Positions 7,029 through 15,161 of a stretch of DNA of 34,929 bases are shown here, piece after piece. The stretch lies in the IMG/VR virus record IMGVR_UViG_3300045993_001215, positions 1 through 34,929 of that record, one strand, 5' to 3'. Below the pieces are notes generated by a model that saw only the letters and a list, made by a program, of their open reading frames with translations, ran no database searches and was not told the origin of the DNA. Each line of letters begins with the position of its first letter. Position 1 is the first letter of the stretch. The position numbers and the translations under genes were made by a program. The DNA comes from a virus.

Positions 7029-9515
7029 TTAAGCGAAGAAGTCATCAAGGGAGTTTTCCTCTTCTAGTTTCCAGTTCAGAGCATCCATGATCTTGACTAG
7101 AGGGTCAAGGAATGCCTTAGAGAATTGAGTTTCATAGTCGATGTACCGATGGAGATTGAACTCTTCTGGTAATTCAGACGGAAAGCCAATAATGTTTTCA
7201 CGTAGAGTATTTGGTTCCGTGAGAGCGACATATTTGATCTTGTCACCCTCTTTAACCAACTCATACTTTTTAGTCAGATTAAGCTTAGTGATCCGATCAT
7301 TGTACAGTAGAGCCGCTCTAACGGCAATCGGACAACCCTTGGCATAGATTGCATTGGAGTCCGAGTATTCTCTCATGTTGTTCACACCCCGTGGGAAGGC
7401 AATTTCCTCCACCGAGTATGAATGGAAGTTCTTATGGCATTGCTCAACATATTCCAGCAGAGTGTCACGGTCAGTAGTATCTAAGATAATCTGAATTGCC
7501 TTCGTAAGCCACTCACGCACTAAGTCGGGAGTTGAAGATCGGTTGGTTTCAATTCCGGTGATCTTGTATTCAGGTTCTGCATACCGAACACCTTCGTTAT
7601 CAAGTACCTTCTGACAATTTCTCTTTTTGGCGAGAACCACAGTAGTTGAAGAAATTGCCTCTGGCTTGAAGTAAAGTTTGTTTTCATAGAAATTCAGCCG
7701 TTTAGAGATTGCCTCGGTAGATTTGTTGAGTTCCTTACCAAGGAAGTCCTTAATGAACTTGAGCACAAAGTCTGCCGTAGCATCATCGGTCATTTTCTTG
7801 GGTGAAAGCTTCACGAGATTGTCAAAGCAGACACATAGCGAATCGGTATCATTATAGACCACATAGTCCATTTCATTCTTACACACCTTAGACATGTAGG
7901 CATTAGCGGTACGAGATACTGCTTGAATTGCATACTGACCGGTAGTAGTAATACCTTCGGCAATCCGATTATCAAAGAAGAGAAAGTATTTATTGGCCAT
8001 CGCCCCGAATAGAGAGTTCAGCTGAACCTTAACTGCCAATTGTAGCACACCAAAGCGTGCCGAAGCCTTCTTGAAACTTTCGTCATGAGTGGCCTCGTAC
8101 TCACGTTTGAGTCGTAGCATTTCATCCTTAGCAGCCTTCCGCTTACCGAACATAGATTCAGTCAGCCGTGGCATCACTCCCCTAATATCTCTGCGATAAC
8201 GAGAACCATTAGCAGCAAGAGCATAATCGGATTCGTTACTAATGTCTGTATTAAGAAGTGCGTCAATTGAAACTCCGTCAATCATATCTACAAAAGTCTC
8301 GGGTGACATGTTCAGCGACATAATGAAACATGGATACAACGAGGTAGCATCCAGAACACCTGTCCATTTGTACAATCCCGGAACAACATCTTTCACATAT
8401 CCACCAACGATCTGATGATCAGACGATTGATGTTTCTTCATTGGGCAGAAAGTATTTTCCTCGTACAGAGTAGAGAGGATGTAAGACTCCCAAGTCTTCA
8501 CGGGTGAATACACATCTGAATAGTTTACCTTAGTCAGATAAGCCAGAGTAACGGCAAGATAGATTAGACCAAGTTTATCCTCAAGCTTCACAAGCAAGTT
8601 CACGTCCTGAATGTTGTAAGAAACAAATCCATCTGGACCTTCGGTTGTATCGTTCCAACCTTTTTCATAGTGCTCACGGAACGAAGCATATTTGTTCTTG
8701 GTCTTAGTTTCACCAATTTCGACTTCACCAATGTACCCGAGTTTATAGCTTGGGCGGTTAATGAATCGGAACTTTTTGTACAGATCTAACATATCGAGCA
8801 CAGTACGACCAGAGATTTCATACTTAAGAAACTCACGGTCCATCAGAGTTTCGGTCTTCATATCCACATGACCGAATGGAGACAGACGATCAAGCGCCTT
8901 TTGGCCAAGCAGTTTGATAATGCGTGAACCAAGATATGCCATGTCGAACTGAACTACATTCCATCCAGTCATAATGTCAAAGTCGACTTCAATGCAATAG
9001 TTGATCCACTTGAGTAGCAGATCCTTTTCGTCACGGCAGACAATGTAATCAGTACCCTTGGCATTGCTTGGTTCGACGCCAAACGTCACCATTTTTGCCT
9101 GCTTATTAGAATAACACGTGATCAGAAGAACAGTCTCTGGGGCGTTTCTAGTGTCAATAGCACCCTGGCCAGTGGTCGTTTCGATGTCGAGATATAGAAG
9201 TGATAGCGCTGCCAATTCTACATTGAGTTCGCCTTTGAAGTTACGATGGATGAAGTCGTACTCATACCGATCGTTGCCGTGGATTTCCATCACATCGGCA
9301 TATGCTTTGATGTAGTCCCGAGCCTCACGGATGTCACCGAATTGGATCTCGGATAGACTTTGGCCGAAAAGTGATTTGTAATCTACCGATTGCCCGGGCA
9401 CATACAGAGTCGGTCTATGAAGCGCATCTGCCGTCTGGACACGTTTACCATCTTTATACCCACGGAAATAGATCTTATTGTATCTTTGTTCAACTGCTGT
9501 ATAAATTATTGCCAT
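7029..9515 (-). CDS. 43: DNA polymerase, family B (T4 gp43-like)
   Basis: 828 residues against 898 for T4 gp43. Exonuclease motif I is YLDIET (D110, E112) and exo III includes YNIQD (300-304). Polymerase motif A is DATSLYP (389-395), motif B is KVQLNSLFGAMAN (496-508) and motif C is YNDTDS (554-559). Proofreading and polymerase sites therefore both look intact. The extreme C-terminus (SLDDFFA) is a good clamp-binding tail, like the gp43 C-terminus that binds gp45. It has its own promoter (9541-9568) directly after a terminator, separating it from the clamp/loader unit. Confidence 0.97.
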   Translation of the reverse strand: MAIIYTAVEQRYNKIYFRGYKDGKRVQTADALHRPTLYVPGQSVDYKSLFGQSLSEIQFGDIREARDYIKAYADVMEIHGNDRYEYDFIHRNFKGELNVELAALSLLYLDIETTTGQGAIDTRNAPETVLLITCYSNKQAKMVTFGVEPSNAKGTDYIVCRDEKDLLLKWINYCIEVDFDIMTGWNVVQFDMAYLGSRIIKLLGQKALDRLSPFGHVDMKTETLMDREFLKYEISGRTVLDMLDLYKKFRFINRPSYKLGYIGEVEIGETKTKNKYASFREHYEKGWNDTTEGPDGFVSYNIQDVNLLVKLEDKLGLIYLAVTLAYLTKVNYSDVYSPVKTWESYILSTLYEENTFCPMKKHQSSDHQIVGGYVKDVVPGLYKWTGVLDATSLYPCFIMSLNMSPETFVDMIDGVSIDALLNTDISNESDYALAANGSRYRRDIRGVMPRLTESMFGKRKAAKDEMLRLKREYEATHDESFKKASARFGVLQLAVKVQLNSLFGAMANKYFLFFDNRIAEGITTTGQYAIQAVSRTANAYMSKVCKNEMDYVVYNDTDSLCVCFDNLVKLSPKKMTDDATADFVLKFIKDFLGKELNKSTEAISKRLNFYENKLYFKPEAISSTTVVLAKKRNCQKVLDNEGVRYAEPEYKITGIETNRSSTPDLVREWLTKAIQIILDTTDRDTLLEYVEQCHKNFHSYSVEEIAFPRGVNNMREYSDSNAIYAKGCPIAVRAALLYNDRITKLNLTKKYELVKEGDKIKYVALTEPNTLRENIIGFPSELPEEFNLHRYIDYETQFSKAFLDPLVKIMDALNWKLEEENSLDDFFA

Positions 9516-9540
9516 GTATTTCCCATGATGTGTAATAACT

Positions 9541-9568
9541 ATTATACCACATTAGAATGGTTTGTAAA
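9541..9568 (-). promoter_or_regulatory. Sigma70-type promoter for gene 43
   Basis: Minus strand TTTACA (9568-9563), 16 bp, TATAAT (9546-9541). The spacer contains ATTCTAAT followed by TGTGG just before the -10, nearly the same as the promoter at 13323-13351. It sits between the terminator at 9571-9595 and the polymerase start. Confidence 0.85.
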
Positions 9569-9570
9569 CT

Positions 9571-9595
9571 AAAAATGGCTCCTAACTGGAGCCAT
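9571..9595 (-). terminator. Rho-independent terminator
   Basis: Minus strand ATGGCTCC / GGAGCCAT, an 8-bp perfect stem with a 5-nt loop and a following T run. It ends the clamp-loader-regA-hsp20-dsbA transcript 3' of the 53-residue gene. Confidence 0.9.
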
Positions 9596-9614
9596 TCTTG
9601 TGTGGGTTTGCCTA

Positions 9615-9776
9615 TTATTCTTCGGCAACTGCTGCAGGGCCGGCCATTTCTTGTTTGACGATCGCAACAACCTCAGACAACTTCCTCACAATTTTGCGGA
9701 AACTCTTGTCTTCGGCATTCACATACACCAAAAATCCACCATCAATCTTTTCGATTGAAATATTTACTTCATTCAT
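9615..9776 (-). CDS. Small conserved-looking protein (53 aa)
   Basis: 53 residues from ATG 9776 to TAA 9615, preceded by GGAG 6 nt from the start. It begins MNEVNISIEKIDGGFLVYVN, a compact beta-rich N-terminus, and continues with a helix (SFRKIVRKLSEVVAIVKQEM). It lies 4 nt after dsbA and before a strong terminator, so it is the last gene of the unit. Function unknown. Confidence 0.75.
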   Translation of the reverse strand: MNEVNISIEKIDGGFLVYVNAEDKSFRKIVRKLSEVVAIVKQEMAGPAAVAEE

Positions 9777-9779
9777 AAT

Positions 9780-10076
9780 TTACTCCTGTGTTTCTTCCTG
9801 AGATCCGAAGACCTTTTCATACAACTCAATGATGTTCTCTTGGTCAACCGACACAGCAGCCAGGTTTTGTTTGTGGTACAGCTGTGCCATTTTCTTCAAA
9901 TACGCCTTAGGCAATTCGGAACCTTCGGCCAAGTTGGCAAATAGTTCTTTCAGAAAATCCTTTTCACCCTCAATACGGGTAAATGATGCAGATGCCTCTT
10001 GCATAGCATCCTTAATTGCCTTCAACACGACCGGATCGTTGGGCATTGTTACTTGGTTTGTGTCAATGATAGTCAT
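9780..10076 (-). CDS. dsbA: DsbA-like double-stranded DNA-binding protein
   Basis: 98 residues. The C-terminal half, MAQLYHKQNLAAV then ENIIELYEKVFG, matches the pattern of T4 DsbA (ALYHKDNRDVF ... VVELYDTVF) as I recall it. T4 DsbA (89 aa) is a small helical DNA-binding protein that helps late transcription. The N-terminus is divergent. The gene follows an 81-residue unknown gene in the same unit. No strong Shine-Dalgarno sequence is visible, so coupling to the upstream gene is possible. Confidence 0.7.
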   Translation of the reverse strand: MTIIDTNQVTMPNDPVVLKAIKDAMQEASASFTRIEGEKDFLKELFANLAEGSELPKAYLKKMAQLYHKQNLAAVSVDQENIIELYEKVFGSQEETQE

Positions 10077-10096
10077 AATAAATTCACTTTCTCGGG

Positions 10097-10342
10097 TTAC
10101 AAAAGATACAACATCTTTATTAGTTTGTTCACTTCTTCCTCTTCGGTGAAGAACTGCATTTTAAAATTGTTGTCCAGAAGATCCTGTATCACTATAAGAA
10201 ATGTCTTCTCAGTAACACCAGTGTCGACCATGGACAGTTTGACCAGGAACCGATTATTTATAAGAAATTTCTTAGACTTAATCAGTTCCTGGAAGTAGCT
10301 TTGAGTTTTTTTAGTTTTCTTTTCCATATAGGTACCAATCAT
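10097..10342 (-). CDS. Small basic/acidic protein, unknown
   Basis: 81 residues from ATG 10342 (or 76 from ATG 10327). The N-terminal third is Lys-rich (MEKKTKKTQ) and the rest is alternating hydrophobic and charged, ending FFTEEEEVNKLIKMLYLL. The first candidate ATG lies in the loop of a hairpin (10328-10352) whose stem covers the AGGT ribosome site. The second ATG follows immediately after the hairpin. Its position next to dsbA recalls T4 gene 33, but I see no convincing similarity. Confidence 0.65.
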   Translation of the reverse strand: MIGTYMEKKTKKTQSYFQELIKSKKFLINNRFLVKLSMVDTGVTEKTFLIVIQDLLDNNFKMQFFTEEEEVNKLIKMLYLL

Positions 10343-10352
10343 TGATACCTAT
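10328..10352 (-). promoter_or_regulatory. Hairpin enclosing a start codon
   Basis: In the mRNA sense ATAGGTA (10352-10346) pairs with TACCTAT (10334-10328), with an 11-nt loop that includes the ATG at 10342. The 5' arm contains the only Shine-Dalgarno-like bases. This layout would block initiation when folded. Confidence 0.4.
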
Positions 10353-10362
10353 ATTTATTAGA

Positions 10363-10797
10363 TTACCTGATCGCAATGAGTGATGGCTCAACTTTCTTTG
10401 GAACTAATTTTTCCAGAGAAATTGTAAGAATTCCATCGGCCATCTCCGCGGCGGTAACCTTCATATTAGATTCCAATAGGAACCTTCGTTCAAAATTACG
10501 ACGAGCGATACCACACCAGATCCACTTTTGACCTTCCATGCTGGTAGTCTTTTCCTTTTTGCCGGTTACAATCAGAGTGTTGTCCAGACCATTCTCAAGG
10601 GTAATCTCCGACTTGGCATAGCCAGCTAGAGCGATTTCGATTGAATAGGTATTTTCGGACGTCTCGATGATGTTGTATGGTGGAAACGAACTTGGTTGCT
10701 GTTTGTCATAGAACAGACTTAGACGGTCTGAGAGGTTTTGAACACCGATAAAATCTTTGTATAGATTCTCGAATAATGAATTTGTCAATGCAGCCAT
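10363..10797 (-). CDS. Hsp20 / alpha-crystallin small heat-shock protein
   Basis: 144 residues from the ATG at 10797, chosen because AAGGAG stands 7 nt upstream; a longer TTG-initiated frame would start inside that site. The alpha-crystallin domain covers about residues 38-132, with YSIEIALAGYAKSEI, the ENGLDNTLIVTGKKE strand and MADGILTISLEKL, the A/G-x-L signature. A C-terminal SLIAI provides the I/L-x-I motif. Holdase chaperones of this family keep unfolding proteins soluble, and they occur in several T4-superfamily phages. It lies between regA and small replication genes, so it is probably made early. Confidence 0.93.
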   Translation of the reverse strand: MAALTNSLFENLYKDFIGVQNLSDRLSLFYDKQQPSSFPPYNIIETSENTYSIEIALAGYAKSEITLENGLDNTLIVTGKKEKTTSMEGQKWIWCGIARRNFERRFLLESNMKVTAAEMADGILTISLEKLVPKKVEPSLIAIR

Positions 10798-10837
10798 GCT
10801 TAACTCCTTTAAAAGCAAGTTTTCTAAATTACTACAG

Positions 10838-10865
10838 ACCCCGAAGGCATCTATAGATCTGGGGT
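10838..10865 (-). other. Intercistronic hairpin between regA and hsp20
   Basis: Minus strand ACCCC (10865-10861) pairs with GGGGT (10842-10838); between the arms is the self-complementary ATCTATAGAT. There is no T tract, so it is not a standard terminator. It may protect mRNA ends or tune translation of the Hsp20 gene. Confidence 0.4.
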
Positions 10866-10869
10866 AAAA

Positions 10870-11280
10870 TCACCCCGGATTCTTAACGCGATTGCCGATT
10901 GTATATTTAGCAATCAATGTCCATTCTTTCTTCTCTTTGAATGGAACAATTTTTATCTCCGAAACAGACGATAAAAATTCAATGTCAGCCTTATTTAATA
11001 TGTCACACAGTCCCCATTGGTTCAAAAACTTGGTAATTGTATTTCTCCTACGGAAGTCATCTTCTGAAATATCCGCGGTTTTGCCATCAAGAAGGAAAAG
11101 TTCCTTAAAATGGACGATATAATACTTACCTTGTTTATGCAGAATGTGGCACGTCTGAAATAGAGTTTTGTTCTTTTTCGAGGGGATGCCGATTCTTGTG
11201 AGGGTTTCCTTAATCAATAGAAATGAATCTGGTTTGTCTAAAGCGATCTCAATTCCGACACTAGGTTTTTGTTCTTTCAT
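10870..11280 (-). CDS. regA: RegA translational repressor
   Basis: 136 residues from the ATG at 11280. The segments SFLLIKETLTRIGIPS, TCHILHKQGKYYIVHFKEL and the C-terminal KEWTLIAKYTIGN align almost word for word with T4 RegA (FLKVKETLTRMGI, CHILQKKGLYYIVHFKEM, HEWKLVPKYTIGN, from memory). RegA binds near the start codons of early mRNAs, including clamp and loader messages and its own, and stops their translation. The start lies inside the end of gene 62 (20-nt overlap), so it is coupled. An ATG seven codons upstream of this one is possible but further inside gene 62. Confidence 0.95.
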   Translation of the reverse strand: MKEQKPSVGIEIALDKPDSFLLIKETLTRIGIPSKKNKTLFQTCHILHKQGKYYIVHFKELFLLDGKTADISEDDFRRRNTITKFLNQWGLCDILNKADIEFLSSVSEIKIVPFKEKKEWTLIAKYTIGNRVKNPG

Positions 11281-11674
11281 TATTATTCTTCCCACCATGT
11301 TTTCTCAGTTCGGCCTCTACGGCTTCTGAACCGAGCAATTTATAAATTTCTGTACCACGCTTAGTAGACACATTCATTCTAGAACAAATATACTCCACAT
11401 GGTCAGTATTTAATGAGGAAGAATCCTTCTTGGACCACATTTTTTGGAAACCGTTAGATTTTGGTATTCCCCTAAGATAGAAGTCGTACTGTAGTTTCTT
11501 ATCTAAGCCACAGTATTTATCCATGCATTCGGCAAAGAGCACAGTCCGATCAGAGTTCGAGAGAATCCGATTTACCATGAACGGAACATATTCTTTGTTG
11601 AACAGCTCGTCCGTGGTGTACAGATTTTCCTTCGTTTGAAGGACTGATTTAGCAATATCAAAAGGTGACGTCAT
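11261..11674 (-). CDS. 62: Clamp loader small subunit (gp62-like)
   Basis: 137 residues from the ATG at 11674, which overlaps the stop of gene 44 as ATGA. T4 gp62 is about 187 residues, so this version is short. Identification is mainly by position (44-62-regA is the T4 order) plus the SPFDIAKSVLQTKENL start and the all-helical character. gp62 forms a 1:4 complex with gp44 to open and load the sliding clamp. Primary similarity is weak, as is usual for this subunit. Confidence 0.85.
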   Translation of the reverse strand: MTSPFDIAKSVLQTKENLYTTDELFNKEYVPFMVNRILSNSDRTVLFAECMDKYCGLDKKLQYDFYLRGIPKSNGFQKMWSKKDSSSLNTDHVEYICSRMNVSTKRGTEIYKLLGSEAVEAELRKHGGKNNNERTKT

Positions 11675-12609
11675 TGGAATTGGCACTGAGCCATTACTTG
11701 CACACAGAAGGCGGCCGCATTGATTTCTTGGTCGATTGAGTGGGAAGCCTTGAACTGAGCCTCACCAATAAGCAGAATCAACTGGGGCACGGACTGGGGG
11801 ATTAGTTGTAATGAGATCTTGTCGTAGAAGAGCCTATAGAATTGGGAAGAGTCCATCTGATTGTTGGCGATCCACTGACGAACCTTAGTAAAGGATTTTT
11901 CCTTCAGGAAGGCACCAAGTTCATTGATGCCGGTGTCATCTATTGTAGCCAGGATACCCGAGTCAATAGTTCCGGAAGATGAATACCGCTGTAGTTCAAC
12001 GATAGTCTTACGGAAGTCTGGGAAGTTTTTGGATACCAGACCCGCCACTGATTTCTTGTCGTAAGTCACACCCTCGGCATCTAGCACTTTGCATGCAGAC
12101 TTGAACATCTGAGTCATGGCCGATTGCTTTTCTTCCTTGGAGAATTTGAAGTCAATACGAGTCAGACGAGATTGCAAAGGGGAGATAATCCGCTCGGGGA
12201 AGTTGCACGTGAAGATGAACAGAGCATTTGAGCTGAATTCATCCAAGAATCCGCGCAGAGCCGGCATCACAGAAGTCGGATTCAAATAGTCTGCTTCATC
12301 CAGTACAACGATCTTTTTAGAATCGGTGAAAGAAACAGTTGAAACAAACTGAGTAATTTTCGTGCGAAGCGTGTCGATATTTCCGTCTAGAGATGCATTG
12401 ATGAAAAGTACATCGGCATCAAGGAAACCAGAGATAGCATAGGCACAGGTAGTTTTACCAGTACCAGGTGCGCCAGCGAACAAGTAGTTCGGAAGTTTAC
12501 CGGACTCAAGTTGTTCCTTCAACATCTTTTTCACATTGGCTGGAAGCACAGTATCGTCGATAGTTTTCGGCCGGTACTTGTGCTCCCAAATCATGTCATC
12601 AAAACTCAT
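11671..12609 (-). CDS. 44: Clamp loader large subunit (gp44-like AAA+ ATPase)
   Basis: 312 residues (T4 gp44 is 319). Walker A GAPGTGKT (46-53), Walker B VVLDEAD (101-107), sensor 1 FIFTCNF (131-137) and the arginine-finger motif LQSRLTRIDF (145-154) are in order. The opening WEHKYRPKTIDD is typical of clamp-loader subunits. It loads the gp45 clamp with gp62. AAGGAAAG precedes the ATG, and the gene follows the clamp gene directly. Confidence 0.97.
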   Translation of the reverse strand: MSFDDMIWEHKYRPKTIDDTVLPANVKKMLKEQLESGKLPNYLFAGAPGTGKTTCAYAISGFLDADVLFINASLDGNIDTLRTKITQFVSTVSFTDSKKIVVLDEADYLNPTSVMPALRGFLDEFSSNALFIFTCNFPERIISPLQSRLTRIDFKFSKEEKQSAMTQMFKSACKVLDAEGVTYDKKSVAGLVSKNFPDFRKTIVELQRYSSSGTIDSGILATIDDTGINELGAFLKEKSFTKVRQWIANNQMDSSQFYRLFYDKISLQLIPQSVPQLILLIGEAQFKASHSIDQEINAAAFCVQVMAQCQFQ

Positions 12610-12630
12610 AATAAAACTTTCCTTGTCACA

Positions 12631-13290
12631 TTAAGACCAGGCAGAGTTCTTTTCACATGCCGCGAAGAATTCGTAGCTGATTGTCTTGGAACTGAATTGA
12701 GCAATCTTCTTGGAACTCAGACTGACCGTATAGATACTGGCAGGCATCTTCAGGTTTTCCAACTTGATGTAAGATGAGAATACCTGATCGGTAGTTCCTA
12801 CTTCAACTGCGAAGGTGTTGGAACTTGGATTCTTTGGATCCAACACGGTACAAGTAATTGTAGAGCCGTCACCTTGAATGAGCAAATCGGTAGCTGAAAG
12901 AACAGATCCAGCCTTCAGAAGGGATTTCAAATCTTCCTCTGCGAGTTCAAATTCTGCATCGGTCTTAGGCATTTTGATGGCCTTATCCGGATAGTCCAGA
13001 ACTTCAGGAGCAGCAAAGACATACTGCACTTTGTTCTTACCCTGAGAAATTGTAACCGAATTCTCATTGAATACAAACTCTGGGTCTGTAAACAGAGAAA
13101 TAACACCGAGCAGTTCTGGTAAATTATAAATGCCGAACTCTTGGTCAAACGTATCATCAACCTCAGCCGTCACAAAGATGTTCTTGGCCACAGTTCGTGT
13201 CGTAAGAGTTTTGCCTGCCTTGATCAGGATATTTTGGTTGATTGAGGAGAAGTTGCGAAGAACTTCAAGGGTCGTTTTAGAGAGTTTCAT
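12631..13290 (-). CDS. 45: Sliding clamp (gp45-like)
   Basis: 219 residues (T4 gp45 is 228). It opens MKLSKTTLEVLRNFSSINQN and has the two-domain beta/alpha clamp pattern; the position directly before 44-62-regA is the T4 arrangement. In T4 the trimeric ring tethers polymerase and also activates late transcription. A strong AAGGACC site precedes the ATG and a consensus promoter lies at 13323-13351, making it the first gene of the unit. Confidence 0.94.
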   Translation of the reverse strand: MKLSKTTLEVLRNFSSINQNILIKAGKTLTTRTVAKNIFVTAEVDDTFDQEFGIYNLPELLGVISLFTDPEFVFNENSVTISQGKNKVQYVFAAPEVLDYPDKAIKMPKTDAEFELAEEDLKSLLKAGSVLSATDLLIQGDGSTITCTVLDPKNPSSNTFAVEVGTTDQVFSSYIKLENLKMPASIYTVSLSSKKIAQFSSKTISYEFFAACEKNSAWS

Positions 13291-13322
13291 TTAGGAAGGT
13301 CCTTTTCATAACAAGATAGTTG

Positions 13323-13351
13323 ATTATAAACCAATTAGAATGGTTTGTAAA
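13323..13351 (-). promoter_or_regulatory. Sigma70-type promoter for gene 45
   Basis: Minus strand TTTACA (13351-13346), 17 bp, TATAAT (13328-13323). The spacer carries CCATTCTAATTGG, as in the gene 43 promoter. It should fire about 30 nt upstream of the gene 45 start. Confidence 0.88.
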
Positions 13352-14185
13352 TTATAGTTTGATCAGATTCACGTGCTGTTCTACTTCACGAGTAAGCAGA
13401 GTACCGTACGAAGTACGATAGTCCACATTCTTGTTCCATGCTTCACGGAGCACAGACATACCGTTTGAACCGGAGAATTTCAAAAATGCCGCACAGTCTT
13501 TATAGAAACATGCACCACCAAAGCCGCGGCGACCATCATGGCCGGGAACATCCATATGAGACGAACCAATACGAGGATCATTTCCAATTGCACGTTTGAT
13601 CACATTGTAATCGCAGCCGTTCTTTTCCGTTTCATCATAGAACTGGTTCCAGAAAGAAATCTTGGTTGACAGGAACGTGTTCATTCCGTATTTGACGAAA
13701 GATGCTTCTGTTGCCGACATGTGGAAAGTATTTGCTTCCTTACAGATTGAGTGATGCTTGTAAATCTGCTCGAGCTGTGTGGTATATTCCAACTTGCCTC
13801 CGTACACATTGGAGATTGGATTCTCAAAGTCCCAGAGTGCATTCCGTTCGGTCAGAAATTCTGGGTTGTAAACAAACTTTTCATAACGGGCAGCAAACCA
13901 TGATACCAGATTTGGTGGTACTGTTGACTTGAGAACAAGAAGGGTATCTACATAGCCTTCGAGTTCGTAAAGTACTTTAGAAACAATAGAAACATCGACC
14001 GAACCATCTGCTCCCATCGGAGTAGGCACACAGATAAAAACTGCATCCATTTTCTGATTTTTCAACAAGGAAGTATCCGTGCCCAAGTTTGGATCTACCA
14101 AGAACAAGTTGTTGTTCTGAAATCCATGTGCAGCCGCTTTCCCAACGAAGCCAAGACCAACAATGCCAATGTTCAATTTTCCCAT
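13352..14185 (-). CDS. UDP-glucose/GDP-mannose dehydrogenase-like protein (short form)
   Basis: 277 residues. The NAD-binding GIVGLGFVG (7-15), CVPTP (52-56), the LKSTVPP segment (85-91), the central YNPEFLTERNA (106-116) and the catalytic-cysteine motif GFGGACFYKD with Cys226 are all present. The family oxidises UDP-glucose to UDP-glucuronate in two NAD-dependent steps. Usual length is about 390-430, so the C-terminal UDP-binding domain is mostly missing. It precedes a UDP-xylose synthase-like gene going left to right; in transcription order it is downstream of it. GGAG lies upstream of the ATG. It may be a functional short form, since the stop is clean and no frameshifted tail is visible. 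Confidence 0.88.
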   Translation of the reverse strand: MGKLNIGIVGLGFVGKAAAHGFQNNNLFLVDPNLGTDTSLLKNQKMDAVFICVPTPMGADGSVDVSIVSKVLYELEGYVDTLLVLKSTVPPNLVSWFAARYEKFVYNPEFLTERNALWDFENPISNVYGGKLEYTTQLEQIYKHHSICKEANTFHMSATEASFVKYGMNTFLSTKISFWNQFYDETEKNGCDYNVIKRAIGNDPRIGSSHMDVPGHDGRRGFGGACFYKDCAAFLKFSGSNGMSVLREAWNKNVDYRTSYGTLLTREVEQHVNLIKL

Positions 14186-14210
14186 AATATACTCCGTAGT
14201 TTAGATATGT

Positions 14211-15149
14211 TTATTTAGTCTTGAAATATTCGATGGTCTTGTCTAGACCTTCATCGAGCATAACTTTTGGTTCCCAGTTAAGTACTCTTTGAGCTTTACT
14301 AATGTCGGGGCGGCGCTGTTTTGGATCATCACCTGGTAGAGATTTGAACATGAACACAGGCTTAATTCCAACCTTCTCGGCTACCATGTCGGCAAGTTCC
14401 ATAAGTGTGAACTCGTTTGGATTACCAATGTTGATCGGTTCAATAAAGAAGTCTGAAGTTTCATCCATAAGCTTACGGAAACCGGCAATCATATCGGATA
14501 CATAGCAGAAGGAGCGTGTCTGGCGACCAGTACCATAGATAGTAAATGGTTCATGGCGGAGTGCCTGCATAATGAAATTAGACACAACTCGTCCATCTTG
14601 TGGATCCATATTTGGACCATAGGTGTTGAAGATACGAACGATCTTCACTGGCACACCATACTGCTTGGAGAAGTCCGTGAGCATAGTTTCTGCAACACGT
14701 TTGCCTTCATCATAACAGGAGCGAGGTCCAACTGTGTTTACATTGCCCCAATATGATTCTACCTGAGGGTGAACTAATGGATCGCCATAGACTTCCGAGG
14801 TAGAAGTATGGAACACTTTGCACATACCAACACTGCGTGCGCACTTCAAAGCATTCTCAACACCCTTAACAGAAGTCATAAGAGTCTTATACCGATCAGC
14901 CTGATACGCTGGTGGTGAAGCAGGACATGCCAAATTGTAGATTTCATCAACTATAAAGTGATACGGTACGGTTACATCATGGTTAGCAAAACCAAAGTCT
15001 TCATTTCCACTGAACTGCTCAAGATTCTTCATCGAACCTGTGCTGAGATTGTCCATACCAAGGACAGAGTGACCATCATCAAGTAGGGATTTCACAAGAT
15101 GCGAACCTAAGAATCCTGCTGCGCCAGTAACTAAAATACGTTTTTTCAT
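14211..15149 (-). CDS. UDP-glucuronate decarboxylase / UDP-xylose synthase-like (extended SDR)
   Basis: 312 residues. TGAAGFLG (8-15) is the Rossmann motif; TSTSEVYGD (115-123) and SCYDEGKR (144-151, Tyr146/Lys150) are the catalytic segments. NLACPASPPAYQ and FNTYGPNM are characteristic of UDP-xylose synthases. The reaction is UDP-glucuronate to UDP-xylose plus CO2. With the dehydrogenase next door it makes a two-step UDP-glucose to UDP-pentose route. GGAG precedes the ATG. dTDP-glucose dehydratases share the fold, but the ACPASPP and YDEGKR signatures favour UXS. Confidence 0.92.
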   Translation of the reverse strand: MKKRILVTGAAGFLGSHLVKSLLDDGHSVLGMDNLSTGSMKNLEQFSGNEDFGFANHDVTVPYHFIVDEIYNLACPASPPAYQADRYKTLMTSVKGVENALKCARSVGMCKVFHTSTSEVYGDPLVHPQVESYWGNVNTVGPRSCYDEGKRVAETMLTDFSKQYGVPVKIVRIFNTYGPNMDPQDGRVVSNFIMQALRHEPFTIYGTGRQTRSFCYVSDMIAGFRKLMDETSDFFIEPINIGNPNEFTLMELADMVAEKVGIKPVFMFKSLPGDDPKQRRPDISKAQRVLNWEPKVMLDEGLDKTIEYFKTK

Positions 15150-15161
15150 TTTTGCTCCGAG

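Noticed and set aside
10097-10342. Gene 33 (late co-activator) for the 81-residue gene beside dsbA
   Set aside because: The C-terminal hydrophobic gp33-type clamp-binding tail is not convincing and the sequence does not resemble gp33.
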